A stretch of DNA of 64,000 bases, from the NCBI GenBank assembly GCA_949987705.1, contig CATLJY010000002.1:121001-185000 (forward strand), written 5' to 3'. The notes below the pieces were generated by a model. That model was not told the DNA's origin. It ran no database searches and saw nothing but the letters and a program-made list of their open reading frames with translations. Positions 54,695 through 64,000 of this stretch are shown piece after piece; the first letter of the stretch is position 1; every line of letters starts with the position of its first letter. A program made the translations under genes and the position numbers. The DNA is from Thereva unica (taxonomy: Eukaryota > Arthropoda > Insecta > Diptera > Therevidae).

Positions 54695-55360
54695 TACTTA
54701 CTTACTTAGGCTCCTCTAATCCCTCATGTGACATAGGGCAGAAACAGTTATCTTCCAGCGAATTCTTTTTTCAGCGCCAGGGCAGAAACAGTTGTCTTCT
54801 AGCGGACTCTGTTTTACGCGACAGCTTTCAGCTCTGAACAGGATCTCTTAGTTATTGCGGCCTCTGCAGGTAGGGCTCTCTTTCACGTTGTTCTATGTAG
54901 GTCTTCCGACTCGACGGGATTCTTGCTGAATCCAGTCAAATGCCTGTTTGGCTAGATTTTCGTTTTCGCGTCGCAAGGTGTGGCCAATCCACGGCGCCAT
55001 AGGTTTTTAGGATACGACGTAGTGATCTGTTGATGAAAACTTGTTGGGCCTTATGATGATTTGGGTGGCTTTCCAGGTTTTGAAACCTTACAAAAGAGGT
55101 TTTTTAAATTTGCAGTTGAACAGCCGCAGTTTGGTGTTAACTGAGATCTTCGTTCAGCTCCGGAACAGGCATGCATATACGCTTCCTGCTTTATTTATTG
55201 TGGAGTTGAAGTCCGCTATTTTCGGTAATAATACTACCGAGGTAGCATAATTTATGTACCAGTTCCACGTCATGGTCATTCGGCGCTGTACGTTCAGGGG
55301 TGTTTGCATTTATCCGCATTTCTTTGACTTTCGTCGGATTTAGCCTTTCTGAATCCGGCC
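54695..55360 (-). pseudogene. Decayed RTE-like LINE, relative of 44995-45999
   Basis: Read downward: LNPTKVKEMRINANTPERTA, LCYLGSIIT, then diverged segments equivalent to LLYGCETW (lost), FINRSLRRIL, LATRKRKSSQ and the end (VSALALKKE). The motif order follows the 45-kb copy, with many stops and frame changes. It has a duplicated stretch near its 3' end (GGGCAGAAACAGTT at 54738 and 54780). Confidence 0.7.
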
Positions 55361-55508
55361 TGCTGTCTTTTAAGCGTTCGGTGTACTTGCCTCTCTTATC
55401 CTATATATGGGACAAAATTTTGCCTGCAATACATAATAAACGGAAGCCCCTCCAGTTATCACAAATTTTTAATTGCCCCTTTGTGGGTATTTTGAATCCT
55501 CCGGAAGG
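55361..55508. other. Short spacer
   Basis: No feature seen. Confidence 0.3.
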
Positions 55509-55515
55509 GTGCAGG

Positions 55516-55563
55516 CAGAGATAACATAATACTCCGTATATACGGAGTATTATGTTATCTCTG
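55516..55563. repeat. 48-bp perfect palindrome flanked by a 7-bp repeat
   Basis: Two 24-bp arms meet without a spacer; the left starts CAGAGATAACATAATACTCC. GTGCAGG flanks it on both sides (55509-55515 and 55564-55570). The CAGAG end and near-8-bp duplication recall hAT-type MITEs, in an extremely short form. Confidence 0.85.
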
Positions 55564-55703
55564 GTGCAGGCGTTTCATGCTATTTCCAGGATTGGCTGTA
55601 GCGGCTCTGCTATGAGATTTGAATCGGCTTTCAACAATCCTGGCGGGATGTCATCTTTCCAGCTGCTTTACTATTGTCATAGCATTAGTAGTCTTTTGAC
55701 TAT

Positions 55704-56126
55704 AGCCGTGTTTTTTTAATGAACTGGGTTTTGAGAGCTTTTGAGTTCATTAAAAAAATGACAAGGGAAATTTCATGTAGCGCCTACTTCGATGCTTAAA
55801 AATTTCAAAATTAAACGGAAGTAAGAGTTATTTTTTACACTGTTACACGAAATCCTCGCTAGAAAATAATAAATATGTTTCTAAAAAATCAATTATTTGT
55901 TATAAATTTGCTCTCATCACTTTCCTGTTGTTTTTATTTTTAAATTACGTCTTTCCGACCCCCGAAAGTATGCAACATGCCAACCCCCGAAACAACATGC
56001 CAACCCCCGAAAGTATGCCATACGCAAATTAAGAAATTTCACAAAACCTCGATAAAAACCCCGATAAAACCTGGGTTTTCAGATTTGTATGGGGAAGAGC
56101 TTATAGTTCATTAAAAAAACACGGCT
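55704..56126. mobile_element. MITE with perfect 22-bp inverted ends
   Basis: AGCCGTGTTTTTTTAATGAA begins the left end (55704-55725), and the complement closes the right end (56105-56126) without mismatch. TAT flanks both sides. Inside, ACCCCCGAAAGTATGC and ACATGCCAACCCCCGAAA form short direct repeats at about 55960-56018. Noncoding; about 423 bp. Confidence 0.82.
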
Positions 56127-56129
56127 TAT

Positions 56130-57474
56130 GTCTTCAAAAACAGGGCAACAAGGAACTAAGACATTCACGGGTTTTTATTGCAGGAATCGTTCAATGGGTC
56201 ATTCAAGAAGTAAAAACCGCGGAGTGCTATTAAACTAGAGGGTGGAAATTGGAGATAGGGGTCAAAATAGAGAATTGGAAATGATTTATTTAAAAAAAAT
56301 TTGGAAACTTTTTTTATGTCGTAAATGTTAAAACAAAAAGAAAAAAATTGACAAAATTTCGGTGTTTTTTGCTTTTATGGTTCTTTGCCTACATCTTTTT
56401 TTAGGTCAGAGATATGTAGGTATATGTATTGCTTTATGAAAAAAAAGTAGACAAAATTTTCTTTAAAAAGCTGGGTCGTGCAAAAATTTCGTTACCCTTT
56501 ACAAACCGCGCGAATTTTTCAAACCTTGGATTAGCACTTTTTGACGGGGAAATGTTTTCTACGCGGATACAGTTTCAGGAATTTATCCCGGGATTTCCAG
56601 TAGTTACCGCAAAATTTGTTCTTTTTGGTCAAGTCTGACAAGTATTTAACAGTTACGGTGTTGCTAATATCTCCGGAAAGCCTTGGTATTTCCAAATGAA
56701 GTCATGCGCTTCTCAGTTTGTCAATGGCGCTTCAGCACGCTCAATACGAATTTGAACACCCGCTTTAGTGCTGCGAGCGAGATGCGCAAGGCGAACCATA
56801 AAAGTAAACATATCGAAGGCTTTAACTAAAAAATAACATATAGTGGAGTCAGATAAGCAAAATGTAAGTAATTGTTTCCATACTCAACATTTTTTTTGAA
56901 CATGCACTTTATGATGGTGAGCAAGTAAAATTTTTAAACTTGAAAAAATACGAATCGAAAATCGTGAACTTTTGAATTTTTTCGTCCATTTCTCAAAATA
57001 GTAATAATATAACCCTGCATACCTCGCATTCACTCTCTACACCCCCGCCTGCCATCAGTACACTCTCTTTGCAAAAAAACACTTTGGGCAACCCGTACTC
57101 GAAAATAAAATTCATAAAAATATTCTTTCTCTATCCGCTTTAAATCATCATTAAAGAGAATCGTAAAAAATATAATGGAAGCTACAAAGTTATCAGCTTA
57201 TATGTATTCGATAAACACCGCCTGCCACCCCACTAGAATAAACAATAACTTCACCTATCCTCGATCTCTTTTTTCTTGACTCAAATGAAAATTCATATTT
57301 TAAGAAGAGTCAAAAATAAAATTACGAAGCAAAATCTTAAGAGCAATTTTAATATTGCTCGAAGCCGGAACAGATTACCAGAAAAAGAAACCAAGAAAAC
57401 AAAGAGAATATAGTCCATTCAAAACGCGTGGAGGGGGGGGGGGTGTTCCAAAATAACACCGTTAAGAAAATCGA
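56130..57474. other. AT-rich non-coding stretch
   Basis: No gene. A G-run at about 57432-57443, and the phrase TAGTGGAGTCAGATAAGCA near 56841 shared with 3690. Confidence 0.4.
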
Positions 57475-57940
57475 ACCCTAAAGGTTTTGCGGTCGCTGAT
57501 CACGAAAATCGGGGTCCCGCGGTCCTAAAACATGGGCGTCACCCTTAAAGTGCAAAAAACACCCCTTTTTAGGGGTTTTTCGCGATTATTTCAATAATAA
57601 TGAAAACTAATGCAATGAAATACACTTTTTTTAATATTTATTTGCGAAGGTGGTTGATTTCTACTAAATCAAGGCGAACTTTATGATAAGGGGTAATCCT
57701 AAAGGGTTGTAACCACCCCTAAATCGGCTAAAAATAGAAAAATTGTAAAAATTACTTTTTTTCAACTTTATGCTTCAAATTCGATTGTGGGGGTACTGTT
57801 CGGCAAAAACAAATTATTTTCAACCCTTAAGGGGTTAAAACTACCCCTACAATTATAAAAATCAATTTTATATAAAAAAATGCATTTGCATTTTTTTCAA
57901 TTACAATTTTAATGTAGGGGTAGTTTTACCCTCTTATGGG
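57475..57940 (+). repeat. Dispersed repeat, copy B
   Basis: Parallels 50510-50870 (CGCTGATCACGAAAATCGGG, TTTATGATAAGGGG, CAACTTTATGCTTCAAAT) and continues with a hairpin-like pair: AACCCTTAAGGGGTTAAAAC...TACAATT against AATGTAGGGGTAGTTTTACC. Confidence 0.7.
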
Positions 57941-58022
57941 TTGAAAATAATAAATTATCGGCTGATAATACCTATTGAACCAAATTTTAAGCAAAAAGCA
58001 AAAAAAATATATATACATAAAT

Positions 58023-58520
58023 ATTATATAAAGCTGATCCATTCTAAAGCAATTGGTGCAGAGCCTCTTGGTTTGCAAAAGAGCTAATCGTTCTTCAGGG
58101 CTTTTTGACCTGAACTGTCCGCAAAAAAGTATGAAGTGATTTCGTTGACAGTGACTACAGACTGGCGGTACTGTTGAATGGTGACTTCTAGCTAATGTAG
58201 GAGAAGAACGATGAGATGCCATATTTCTTTTATCTATGTGAAGATTCGTGTAAGTGCATTAAGTATATGAATGCGACCTTCCAGAAATGTTTTCAACGAA
58301 GCAAACTGAGGTATGTGCGTGGAAGATTTTAGCGAGGTTTCCCAATCCCTTCGCGTGACTGGATCAAGTTTAGTTGACCCAATCATCCCGATGTTCAATA
58401 GGCCTCTTCAAGTTTTCCAACGCTTTGACTGCTTGGGTGAAACCATCAGGGGCTCGACGGAGTTCTGGAGCTGTCTCAGCTGACATGATTGGAAGTAGGG
58501 GCAGTATAGCTACTAAGAAT
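58023..58520 (-). pseudogene. BEL/Pao gag fragment
   Basis: Read downward from 58480: AETAPELRRAPDGFTQAVKA, LENLKRPIEHRDDW, then after a frame change KLDPVTRRDWETSL, QFASLKTFLEGRIHILNAL, and after another break the zinc-knuckle region VCSHCQRNHFILFCGQF...LCTNC. This is the mid-to-end order of Pao-type gag. Two frame breaks and truncation make it non-functional. It differs from both other BEL copies here. Confidence 0.78.
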
Positions 58521-59339
58521 CGTTAACGTTTAACTATTCGGAAAAATGTGCAAAACCTTGTTCTAAAACCGTGTTAGAATATACTTATAATATTGTATAA
58601 TCAAGTTATAAATGTATATATTTAATAAATAACGCAAATAGTTGTTTAATTCAATATTAATTTCAATATAATTTAGTTTAGTTCAATATAATTTGCACTT
58701 CGATGACACGTAATCAGAGTTTAATTAATATGCGCCTAGCGTTAGACAATAAATGTTCACTATATGTATTTCTAACATCAAACGTTTTGGTCACCTTTTA
58801 TCACTGTATGATTGTCAAAATCACATAAAGTATAAATGTAGTAATACTGGAACAAAAATTAGTGAACGAAGCTTTATTAATGCGCACGTACCTAAATGTT
58901 TAGTATGTTGCCACAACAATCAAAAAGCCATTGTAATTTGTCCATCGGAGTACATAGCCAAATGCAGTTCTCACTCAAGATGTTGAGAGTGTAAATCCAT
59001 GCAACAATGATCAATTAGAATGTTGCAGTTGAAGCTAGAACTGCTGACTCTAGAAATCAATGTGAATTGATTCCGTTTGTAAGAGTGTCTGAATACAATA
59101 ACGCAAGTATGCATTTACCGCTGCACGTTATTGCAGTAATAATGTACTTTTGTGTTAGTGCATATAAACCCAGCGGGAAAATATACAAGCTATTCTCGAT
59201 AAGCAGTAAAGTATTGCTTCCACATCGTATCCTTTGGAAGGTGTTAGGAAGATTTTAGTTTTGTGTTCAACAGACAAATTTTTACGTTAAAATTGGTTTA
59301 AGATATTAACAACACCTTTTTTATTGAATGTACAAAATT
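58521..59339. other. AT-rich spacer
   Basis: Frames of 60-77 codons (58753-58986, 59067-59258) have no recognisable motif. Confidence 0.4.
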
Positions 59340-59378
59340 TTCGTTTATTAAAATTAATTTAACAAACAATTTAATTTG

Positions 59379-59416
59379 TCGAATGCATTTCAACCGATGT
59401 AATCGGTCATCATCAG
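59379..59416 (-). ncRNA. Hammerhead-ribozyme-like motif in the Penelope 3' region
   Basis: On the minus strand CTGATGA (59416-59410) is followed by a stem of ACCGAT with ATCGGT around loop TAC (59407-59393), then GAAA (59391-59388), TGCA and TTCGAC. Hammerhead ribozymes with very short stem III are known from Penelope-like elements. One extra base between CTGATGA and the stem, and no obvious stem I pairing, are points against. Confidence 0.45.
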
Positions 59417-59569
59417 CAACACTGCTAGCACTAAAGGTCTAAGGATTTGTAATTAGATCTAATATAGTATGTATACTAACGGTATACTAAGTCTATTTAA
59501 AGGAAAAAAGGATCTATATTTCTTTTGTTTGAATGGAATAACGGTATACAAAAACAACTGTTATGCTAT

Positions 59570-60724
59570 TTAATTCAAATTAAATAAATAGGAATCTATA
59601 TTTCCTTTGTCTGCATTTAAGGAGTCCGTATTTCTGTATATGTAAAAACTTTCGTATGCGTCTAATTTTCTGTTGTCCGTTATGTGTTGTAATAGACGAA
59701 CGTTGGCTTCGGATGTGGAAAAATGCTTTTCACCTAAAACATGACTGGCAAAAGAAGATTTGTTGGCTTCATTGTTTTTTATGTAGTTCATATGTTCTTT
59801 AAATCTTTTTCGTACGTTTCGTTTCGTTTGTCCATAATACTTACGGTTACAGTCGTTGCAAGTGATCTCATAAATCCCTGGTTTATCTAAGGGTTCTTTT
59901 CTGTCTTTTAGGGAAATAAATTGATTTTTTAATCTGAGAGGATTGGAAAACACCATTAGCATGTTGTTTCTTCTAAAAATATTTTTTAATTTGTTGGTAA
60001 CTTCTGGTGCAAAAATAATTGAAACTCTATTTATTTCCGATTGTGAATTTTGAGAGAACAATGTAGACAAATCTCTCTTTCTCTTTTTGATGGCATGATT
60101 TTTGATTATGTTATCAATTATTTTGGCTCCATAACCATTGATTCTGGCTGCATTATGAATGTATTTGTATTCTCTCATATAGTTGGGCGTTGTTAATGCA
60201 AGATTTACTAGCCTGTGTGCAAGAGAATTGAAAGCAGCCAGTTTATGCTGTATAGGTGTGAAGGAGTCACTTGGGATGTAACGTAGAGTATTCGTTGGTT
60301 TGTGATGGATAGCAAAACTAATACTTCCTTGGTTCCTCTGTATTTCCAGATCTAAGAACACTAGTTTGTTGTTGTCCTCAATTTCGCATGTGAATTGTAT
60401 ATCTTCATGCTGGCTATTTAAAATAGTGAGTAGACTGTTTACCTCATTACGGTCGACAATGGCAAATATGTCGTCTACATAGCGGTGCCAAACTGTTGGA
60501 AGGATACCTTTTTCTTTTAAATTTGTTTCGAAGAAAGACATGAACGCCTCAGCTATAAGTGGTGAAAGTGAATTTCCCATGCTTGTGCCTTTTTTGATTT
60601 GGTAAAACTTCTTCCTGAATTCAAAAAAGTTGCTGTCCATACACATTTTTGCAGCCTTTATATACACATTCACTTTTTCCGCTGGTAACCCTTGTTTAAC
60701 GAGATGATTTTCTAGAGCTCTCAA
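59570..60724 (-). CDS. Penelope-like RT plus GIY-YIG endonuclease fragment, 384 codons
   Basis: The RT part shows GTSMGNSLSPLIAEAFMSFF, the catalytic RYVDD (YVDD at 82-85) and LVFLDLEIQR with HHKPTNTLRYI, all typical of Penelope-like RTs. The endonuclease has KPGIYEITCNDC (GIY at 283-285) and KYYGQTKRNVRKRFKEH (YYG at 296-298, catalytic-type R nearby). C289, C292, H311 and H328 could form the zinc cluster found in Penelope GIY-YIG domains. The N-terminal RT motifs are absent, so it cannot be complete. No internal stop. The apparent start is not a true initiation codon. Confidence 0.9.
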   Translation of the reverse strand: MRALENHLVKQGLPAEKVNVYIKAAKMCMDSNFFEFRKKFYQIKKGTSMGNSLSPLIAEAFMSFFETNLKEKGILPTVWHRYVDDIFAIVDRNEVNSLLTILNSQHEDIQFTCEIEDNNKLVFLDLEIQRNQGSISFAIHHKPTNTLRYIPSDSFTPIQHKLAAFNSLAHRLVNLALTTPNYMREYKYIHNAARINGYGAKIIDNIIKNHAIKKRKRDLSTLFSQNSQSEINRVSIIFAPEVTNKLKNIFRRNNMLMVFSNPLRLKNQFISLKDRKEPLDKPGIYEITCNDCNRKYYGQTKRNVRKRFKEHMNYIKNNEANKSSFASHVLGEKHFSTSEANVRLLQHITDNRKLDAYESFYIYRNTDSLNADKGNIDSYLFNLN

Positions 60725-60735
60725 AGCTGGACAAA

Positions 60736-61126
60736 TTTTTCTTTAAGTAAATAAAAAACTAGCTGCTTGATCCTTGTGCAGGGAACTTCTTTGACACATA
60801 TTTTGGGCGTTCAGTGTACTTCTAAAAGCTTTCGAAAAAGCCCCTACAAAAAAAATTCCATTGAGCTACTCAAGAAGCTGTCGGGAAGAAAATGCAACGC
60901 TTCCTCCCAATGACATGCAATTATAAAAAAGATATGACGTGGGATATGGACAGGAAGGGCTCCTAAGCTTCAAAAGAAGGCTTCGTCATGTATTAAAGTA
61001 GGCTTCCGTACCCCAGTGGGAATTAGAACGGACTCACCATAGAATTATCACGATATGAATGTAATGATCGTCCGATGTACCTATTATCAATTTTCAGCAT
61101 CGCCTGCACACCTGTAGTGTTTAATA
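60736..61126. other. Spacer
   Basis: No coding signal seen. Confidence 0.4.
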
Positions 61127-61698
61127 AATTGAAGAGCGATATTCCAAAACGTGCTAAGTTCTTATGAAGTAATTAGTGGGAAATAAAAAAAAACTGAATA
61201 TCACTTTCACTCTCGCCTAAAGGGCTGTAATATTATTTCCTTTCTCAAAAAACCGATAAAAGAAGCTATTATTTATAAAAATATAAATAAATTTGCTACA
61301 TTTTATATGAAAAAAATGGTTTTATTTATGGTGGTACATTTTCATAATGTACTAAGTCAATTACTTAGTACATTTTGAAATAAAATTTCATAGTAAAATT
61401 ATGATACTATGGTAAATGTTTTCAGTCCTCAGAAAGTTCAGCCCAGCAAAAGAAAGAATAGTATTTTTCAAATCTTTATTTTTAATATAAAAAAAACATT
61501 AAAAAATTCAATATGAATACTAGCTATTGAAATTGATGGAAAATTCATTTTTATGACCCATTATACATCGGAATGAGTATTATTTGTGATAAATGTTTAT
61601 GTGAATGCATAACTACTACGTCATAGATTGGAAAGCAATACAATATTAAAATTAAACAAAAATTGACTTAGTACGTTTTGGAATATCGCTCTTCAATT
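61127..61698. mobile_element. MITE-like element with ~33-bp inverted ends
   Basis: AATTGAAGAGCGATATTCCA at 61127 pairs with the complement ending at 61698, with one mismatch over about 33 bp. A related inner motif forms a 12-bp perfect hairpin at 61346-61374 (AATGTACTAAGT, 5-bp loop). About 570 bp, AT-rich, noncoding. Target duplication not clear. Confidence 0.75.
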
Positions 61699-62142
61699 GT
61701 TCCCGATATGATTATTGTTGACTTATCGAAAATTGTTTCTCCACTTCGTCTTTTAAATTTTTTTCCACATGTCTTAGAAGCACTTGCACTACTTATGATC
61801 ACTGTGTTTTTACAATAAGGTACCAGTAAGTAGATCCGGCTCGAAGGACTAAAAATGTAAGCTATAAGTTAAAGGAGAATGGACAAATTGGGCCTAATGA
61901 CCAATACACATGAGATATTATTTTTGTGATAGGTCTTAACACACAACTAACGAGAAAAATAATAAAAAAAATCAAATGTACCGCACACACACACATACTT
62001 CCTCCCAATTTTTTGCTTAAAATGCTCTTGGGACCTTGAAAGATGAAAATACGTCGAAAATTTTGATTTCGATTTTCGGACCGATTACAATAACTTCCTA
62101 TACTGGGAAATTAAAAAATCGTACGCTATTTCGAATTTAGTT
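61699..62142. other. AT-rich spacer
   Basis: Has a short (CA)n run at about 61984-61995. No gene. Confidence 0.4.
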
Positions 62143-62330
62143 TTGATCATAAATTCAGTTTTGATCATAAATTCGTTACTTGTAACCTTAAAATCCCCCA
62201 CATTTCCATTTTCATTGGAATCGGAACACAATTGGCAAACTCATCGGCCATATTGGCGCGCCCATTTTGAATTTATAAGTTCTGATCATAAATTCGTTAT
62301 TTACTACCTCAAAAAACCCCAGACACCAAT
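62143..62330. repeat. Dispersed ~120-bp repeat, as at window start
   Basis: Contains TTTTCATTGGAATCGGAACA, GGCCATATTGGCGCGCCCAT and TTGATCATAAATTCGTTA. It matches 1-125 and is cut by the LINE tail at 62331. Confidence 0.75.
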
Positions 62331-63571
62331 TTTAATAATAATAATAATTTATTTAACATTGTATAAAAGAACATAATAACATAATAATAATAATAATTTA
62401 TTTAACATTGTATAAAAGAACATAATTCTTACAACCGTAGGGTGACTGAGATAAATGAATATAACATACTACAAACTAAAAAACAAATAATATTAACAAA
62501 ATACATAAAATAATGTTTAAAAAAAAGTGAAAAAAAACGAAGAAAAATGAAAAGAAGTTACAAAATGAAGTTACGAGTTAGAAAAATAATATTAACAAAA
62601 TATAAAAAATAATGTTTTAATAATAAAAAAATAAAAATTTGTTAGTTGTTCCTTCAAGGGCCTGTTGAATAATCGCCAAGAGGACGCGCTCCGCACATAA
62701 ACGGGTAGTTTGTTCCACATCCGATTTGGAACGAGTAAAAGCGTTCACCATATACTGTTCGTATACGAGGCACCAAAAGTGTGCTAGATTGTCTGCTTAG
62801 TTGCAAGAAATTAAGTTTTTGAAATATCCAGGGCATCTGCTGTGTATAAGTTTAAAAGTGAATTTTAATCGGTTATATTTTAGGTAGTTTTCAAACGCCA
62901 TACCTAGCAGAATGGGAGCATAGGGCGTGATATGATCAAAACGACGCAATTTAAAGACAAAACGAAGGGTATCATTGAACGCGACTTTTATTTTTCTTGA
63001 ACAGACAGCATCAAGTTTTGAAAAAATTAGGCTTCCGTACGTGAAATGGGGCATTACCAGGGCATTCGCCAGTCGTATACGTAAAGCAAGAGGCAATAGA
63101 TTAGAGGATACCCAAAGTTGGCGAAGGCAGGCGTACACCTTACAAAGGACACTTCTGGTTTGGTTACAGCAACTGAATTTATAGTCGACCTCGACTCCCA
63201 GATTTCTTACAGAGTCAACATAGGGTAAAACATTACCATTAATTTTAATTGGGAACAGATTTTCAATGTCAATAGGAGTTTTGCTGAAGACAAGGCAGGA
63301 CGACTTGGTAGGGTTCAGCAGTAATTTATACTGAACTGACCATTCAGTCACGCGTTTCAGATCACTGCTTAGCTGAACAGTACAATCCTCGATAAGTTTA
63401 AGAGGTTTGCTTAAATAGATCTGCACATCATCAGCATATAGATGTATGGAACAATGTTTGACTACATTCGGAAGATCGTTTGTTTACAGGCTGAAAAGCA
63501 AGGGGCCCAGGATAGAGCCTTGAGGTACTCCAAAATGAAGAAGCGCTGGTTCGGAGAAAGATTCTTGTACC
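62331..63571 (-). mobile_element. LINE copy with YADD RT, 5'-truncated, (TTA)n tail
   Basis: On the minus strand the element ends in a TTA-rich tail at 62333. The last ~45 bp before it (TTCTTTTATACAATGTTAAA) occurs twice, at about 62333-62376 and 62382-62426. The tail abuts the dispersed repeat in mid-unit. Coding remnant at 62640-63545. Confidence 0.75.
62654..63545 (-). pseudogene. LINE RT 3' half, frameshifted
   Basis: Read downward: GVPQGSILGPLLFSL, a stop, NDLPNVVKHCSIHLYADDVQ (catalytic YADD), then an open stretch from 63426: LKRVTEWSVQYKLLLNPTKS, VRNLGVEVDYKFS, VMPHFTYGSLIF and LKFTFKLIHSRCPGYFKNL. A frame change near 62815 continues LNFLQLSRQSSTLLVPRIRT to the end. One stop and one frameshift are visible. 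Non-LTR RT of the Jockey/CR1 group in the broad sense. Confidence 0.75.
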
Positions 63572-64000
63572 TTAACGACTCAGGCCATAATCATTCGCTC
63601 TAAACGACGCACGGCTACGCAAGAAACCTGAGTCAACCTTACCATTCAGTAGCCGACGAACGAAAATAACGTCAGCAACCTGTCGACGCTTATGGAGAGA
63701 GCTTAAGTTAATTAATTTAAGCCTGTGCTCATAAGACGGAAGAATAAGAGGGTTCTCCCAAGGGAGGCGACTGAGTGCAAATCGGACAAACTTCCTTTGA
63801 ACTGATTCGACTCTTCCAATTTGGGAGGAGTAGTAAGGAGACCACACCTGGGAGGCATACTCGAGTAAGGGCCTGACCAAAGATATGAACAAGTGCTTAG
63901 TGATGAGGGGATTGTTGAATTCCTTAGACCATCTTTTTATGAATCCCAAGGCTAAACTGCCTCTGGAAGAAATATGATTGATGTGAGTGGAAAAATCCAA
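63572..64000 (-). pseudogene. Second LINE, C-terminal RT region, runs off the window
   Basis: The frame is open to the window edge: STHINHISSRGSLALGFIKR, LVRPLLEYASQVWSPYYSSQ, VQRKFVRFALSRLPW and LLNGKVDSGFLRSRASFRAN before a TAA at 63572. This is the C-terminal part of a Jockey/CR1-like ORF2, of a different family from the copies at 7.6-21.7 kb. The other LINE fragment joins it directly, so one interrupted or abuts the other. It is partial here, and I cannot tell whether the complete ORF is intact. Confidence 0.7.

Larger units (their letters stand above)
59340..60735 (-). mobile_element. Penelope-like element, 5'-truncated
   Basis: The RT with linked GIY-YIG endonuclease, and a 3' region with a hammerhead-like motif, identify a Penelope-like element. 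The start is lost near 60730, leaving the later RT motifs. The coding frame is otherwise open. Only one copy is in the window, so the terminal repeat structure usual for this class cannot be judged. Confidence 0.88.

Noticed and set aside
3680..57000. A common element ending in TAGTGGAGTCAGAT at 3690 and 56841
   Set aside because: Only about 20 bp match; flanking sequence does not align by eye.

Overview
The window looks like intergenic DNA from a repeat-rich insect or other arthropod genome. It is AT-rich and carries animal-type transposons: pogo/Tigger and P-like DNA transposons, BEL/Pao and Ty3/Gypsy LTR retrotransposons, Jockey/CR1- and RTE-like LINEs and a Penelope-like element. The Tigger transposase has a predicted GT-AG intron. 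I found no convincing host gene, no rRNA or tRNA gene and no CRISPR array. The species cannot be fixed from sequence alone.

Layout. 1-4.4 kb: dispersed repeats, a 118-bp tandem array (about 700-2090) and AT-rich spacer. 4.4-6.8 kb: an apparently complete Tigger/pogo transposon inside a (TA)n tract. 6.8-11.9 kb: a 5-kb element with inverted repeats of about 620 bp and a decayed transposase-like gene, interrupted by a 5'-truncated Jockey/CR1-like LINE. 12.5-14.9 kb: a 5'-inverted LINE fragment next to a 128-bp tandem array. 17-19.4 kb: LINE debris and CAAGAC-rich hairpin repeats. 19.4-24.4 kb: a decayed minus-strand BEL/Pao element carrying two LINE fragments. 25.1-33.3 kb: a nearly intact plus-strand BEL/Pao element with 1.43-kb LTRs and a CAGTC target duplication. 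33.7-42.3 kb: a nearly intact minus-strand Gypsy element with a TTAG duplication and a candidate -1 frameshift signal in the gag/pol overlap. 42.5-46 kb: RTE-like debris. 48.2-49.4 kb: a short P-superfamily element with an 8-bp duplication and a THAP protein lacking the catalytic core. 51.2-52.7 kb: a 5'-truncated but open RTE-like LINE with a 12-bp duplication. 54-56.2 kb: RTE debris, a 48-bp perfect palindrome and a MITE. 58-60.7 kb: BEL gag debris and a Penelope-like element with a GIY-YIG domain and a hammerhead-like 3' motif. 61-64 kb: another MITE-like inverted repeat and two LINE fragments, one running off the window.

How the parts relate. The order of several events can be read from nesting: LINE into foldback element, two LINE pieces into the older BEL copy, a RTE-like LINE into a sequence with inverted arms. 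BEL and Gypsy are the youngest large insertions by LTR similarity. Tigger, the long BEL, Gypsy and the 51-kb LINE retain most of their coding capacity; the P-like, foldback and small MITE elements would need proteins supplied from elsewhere. Family names come from motifs read by eye; no database search was made.
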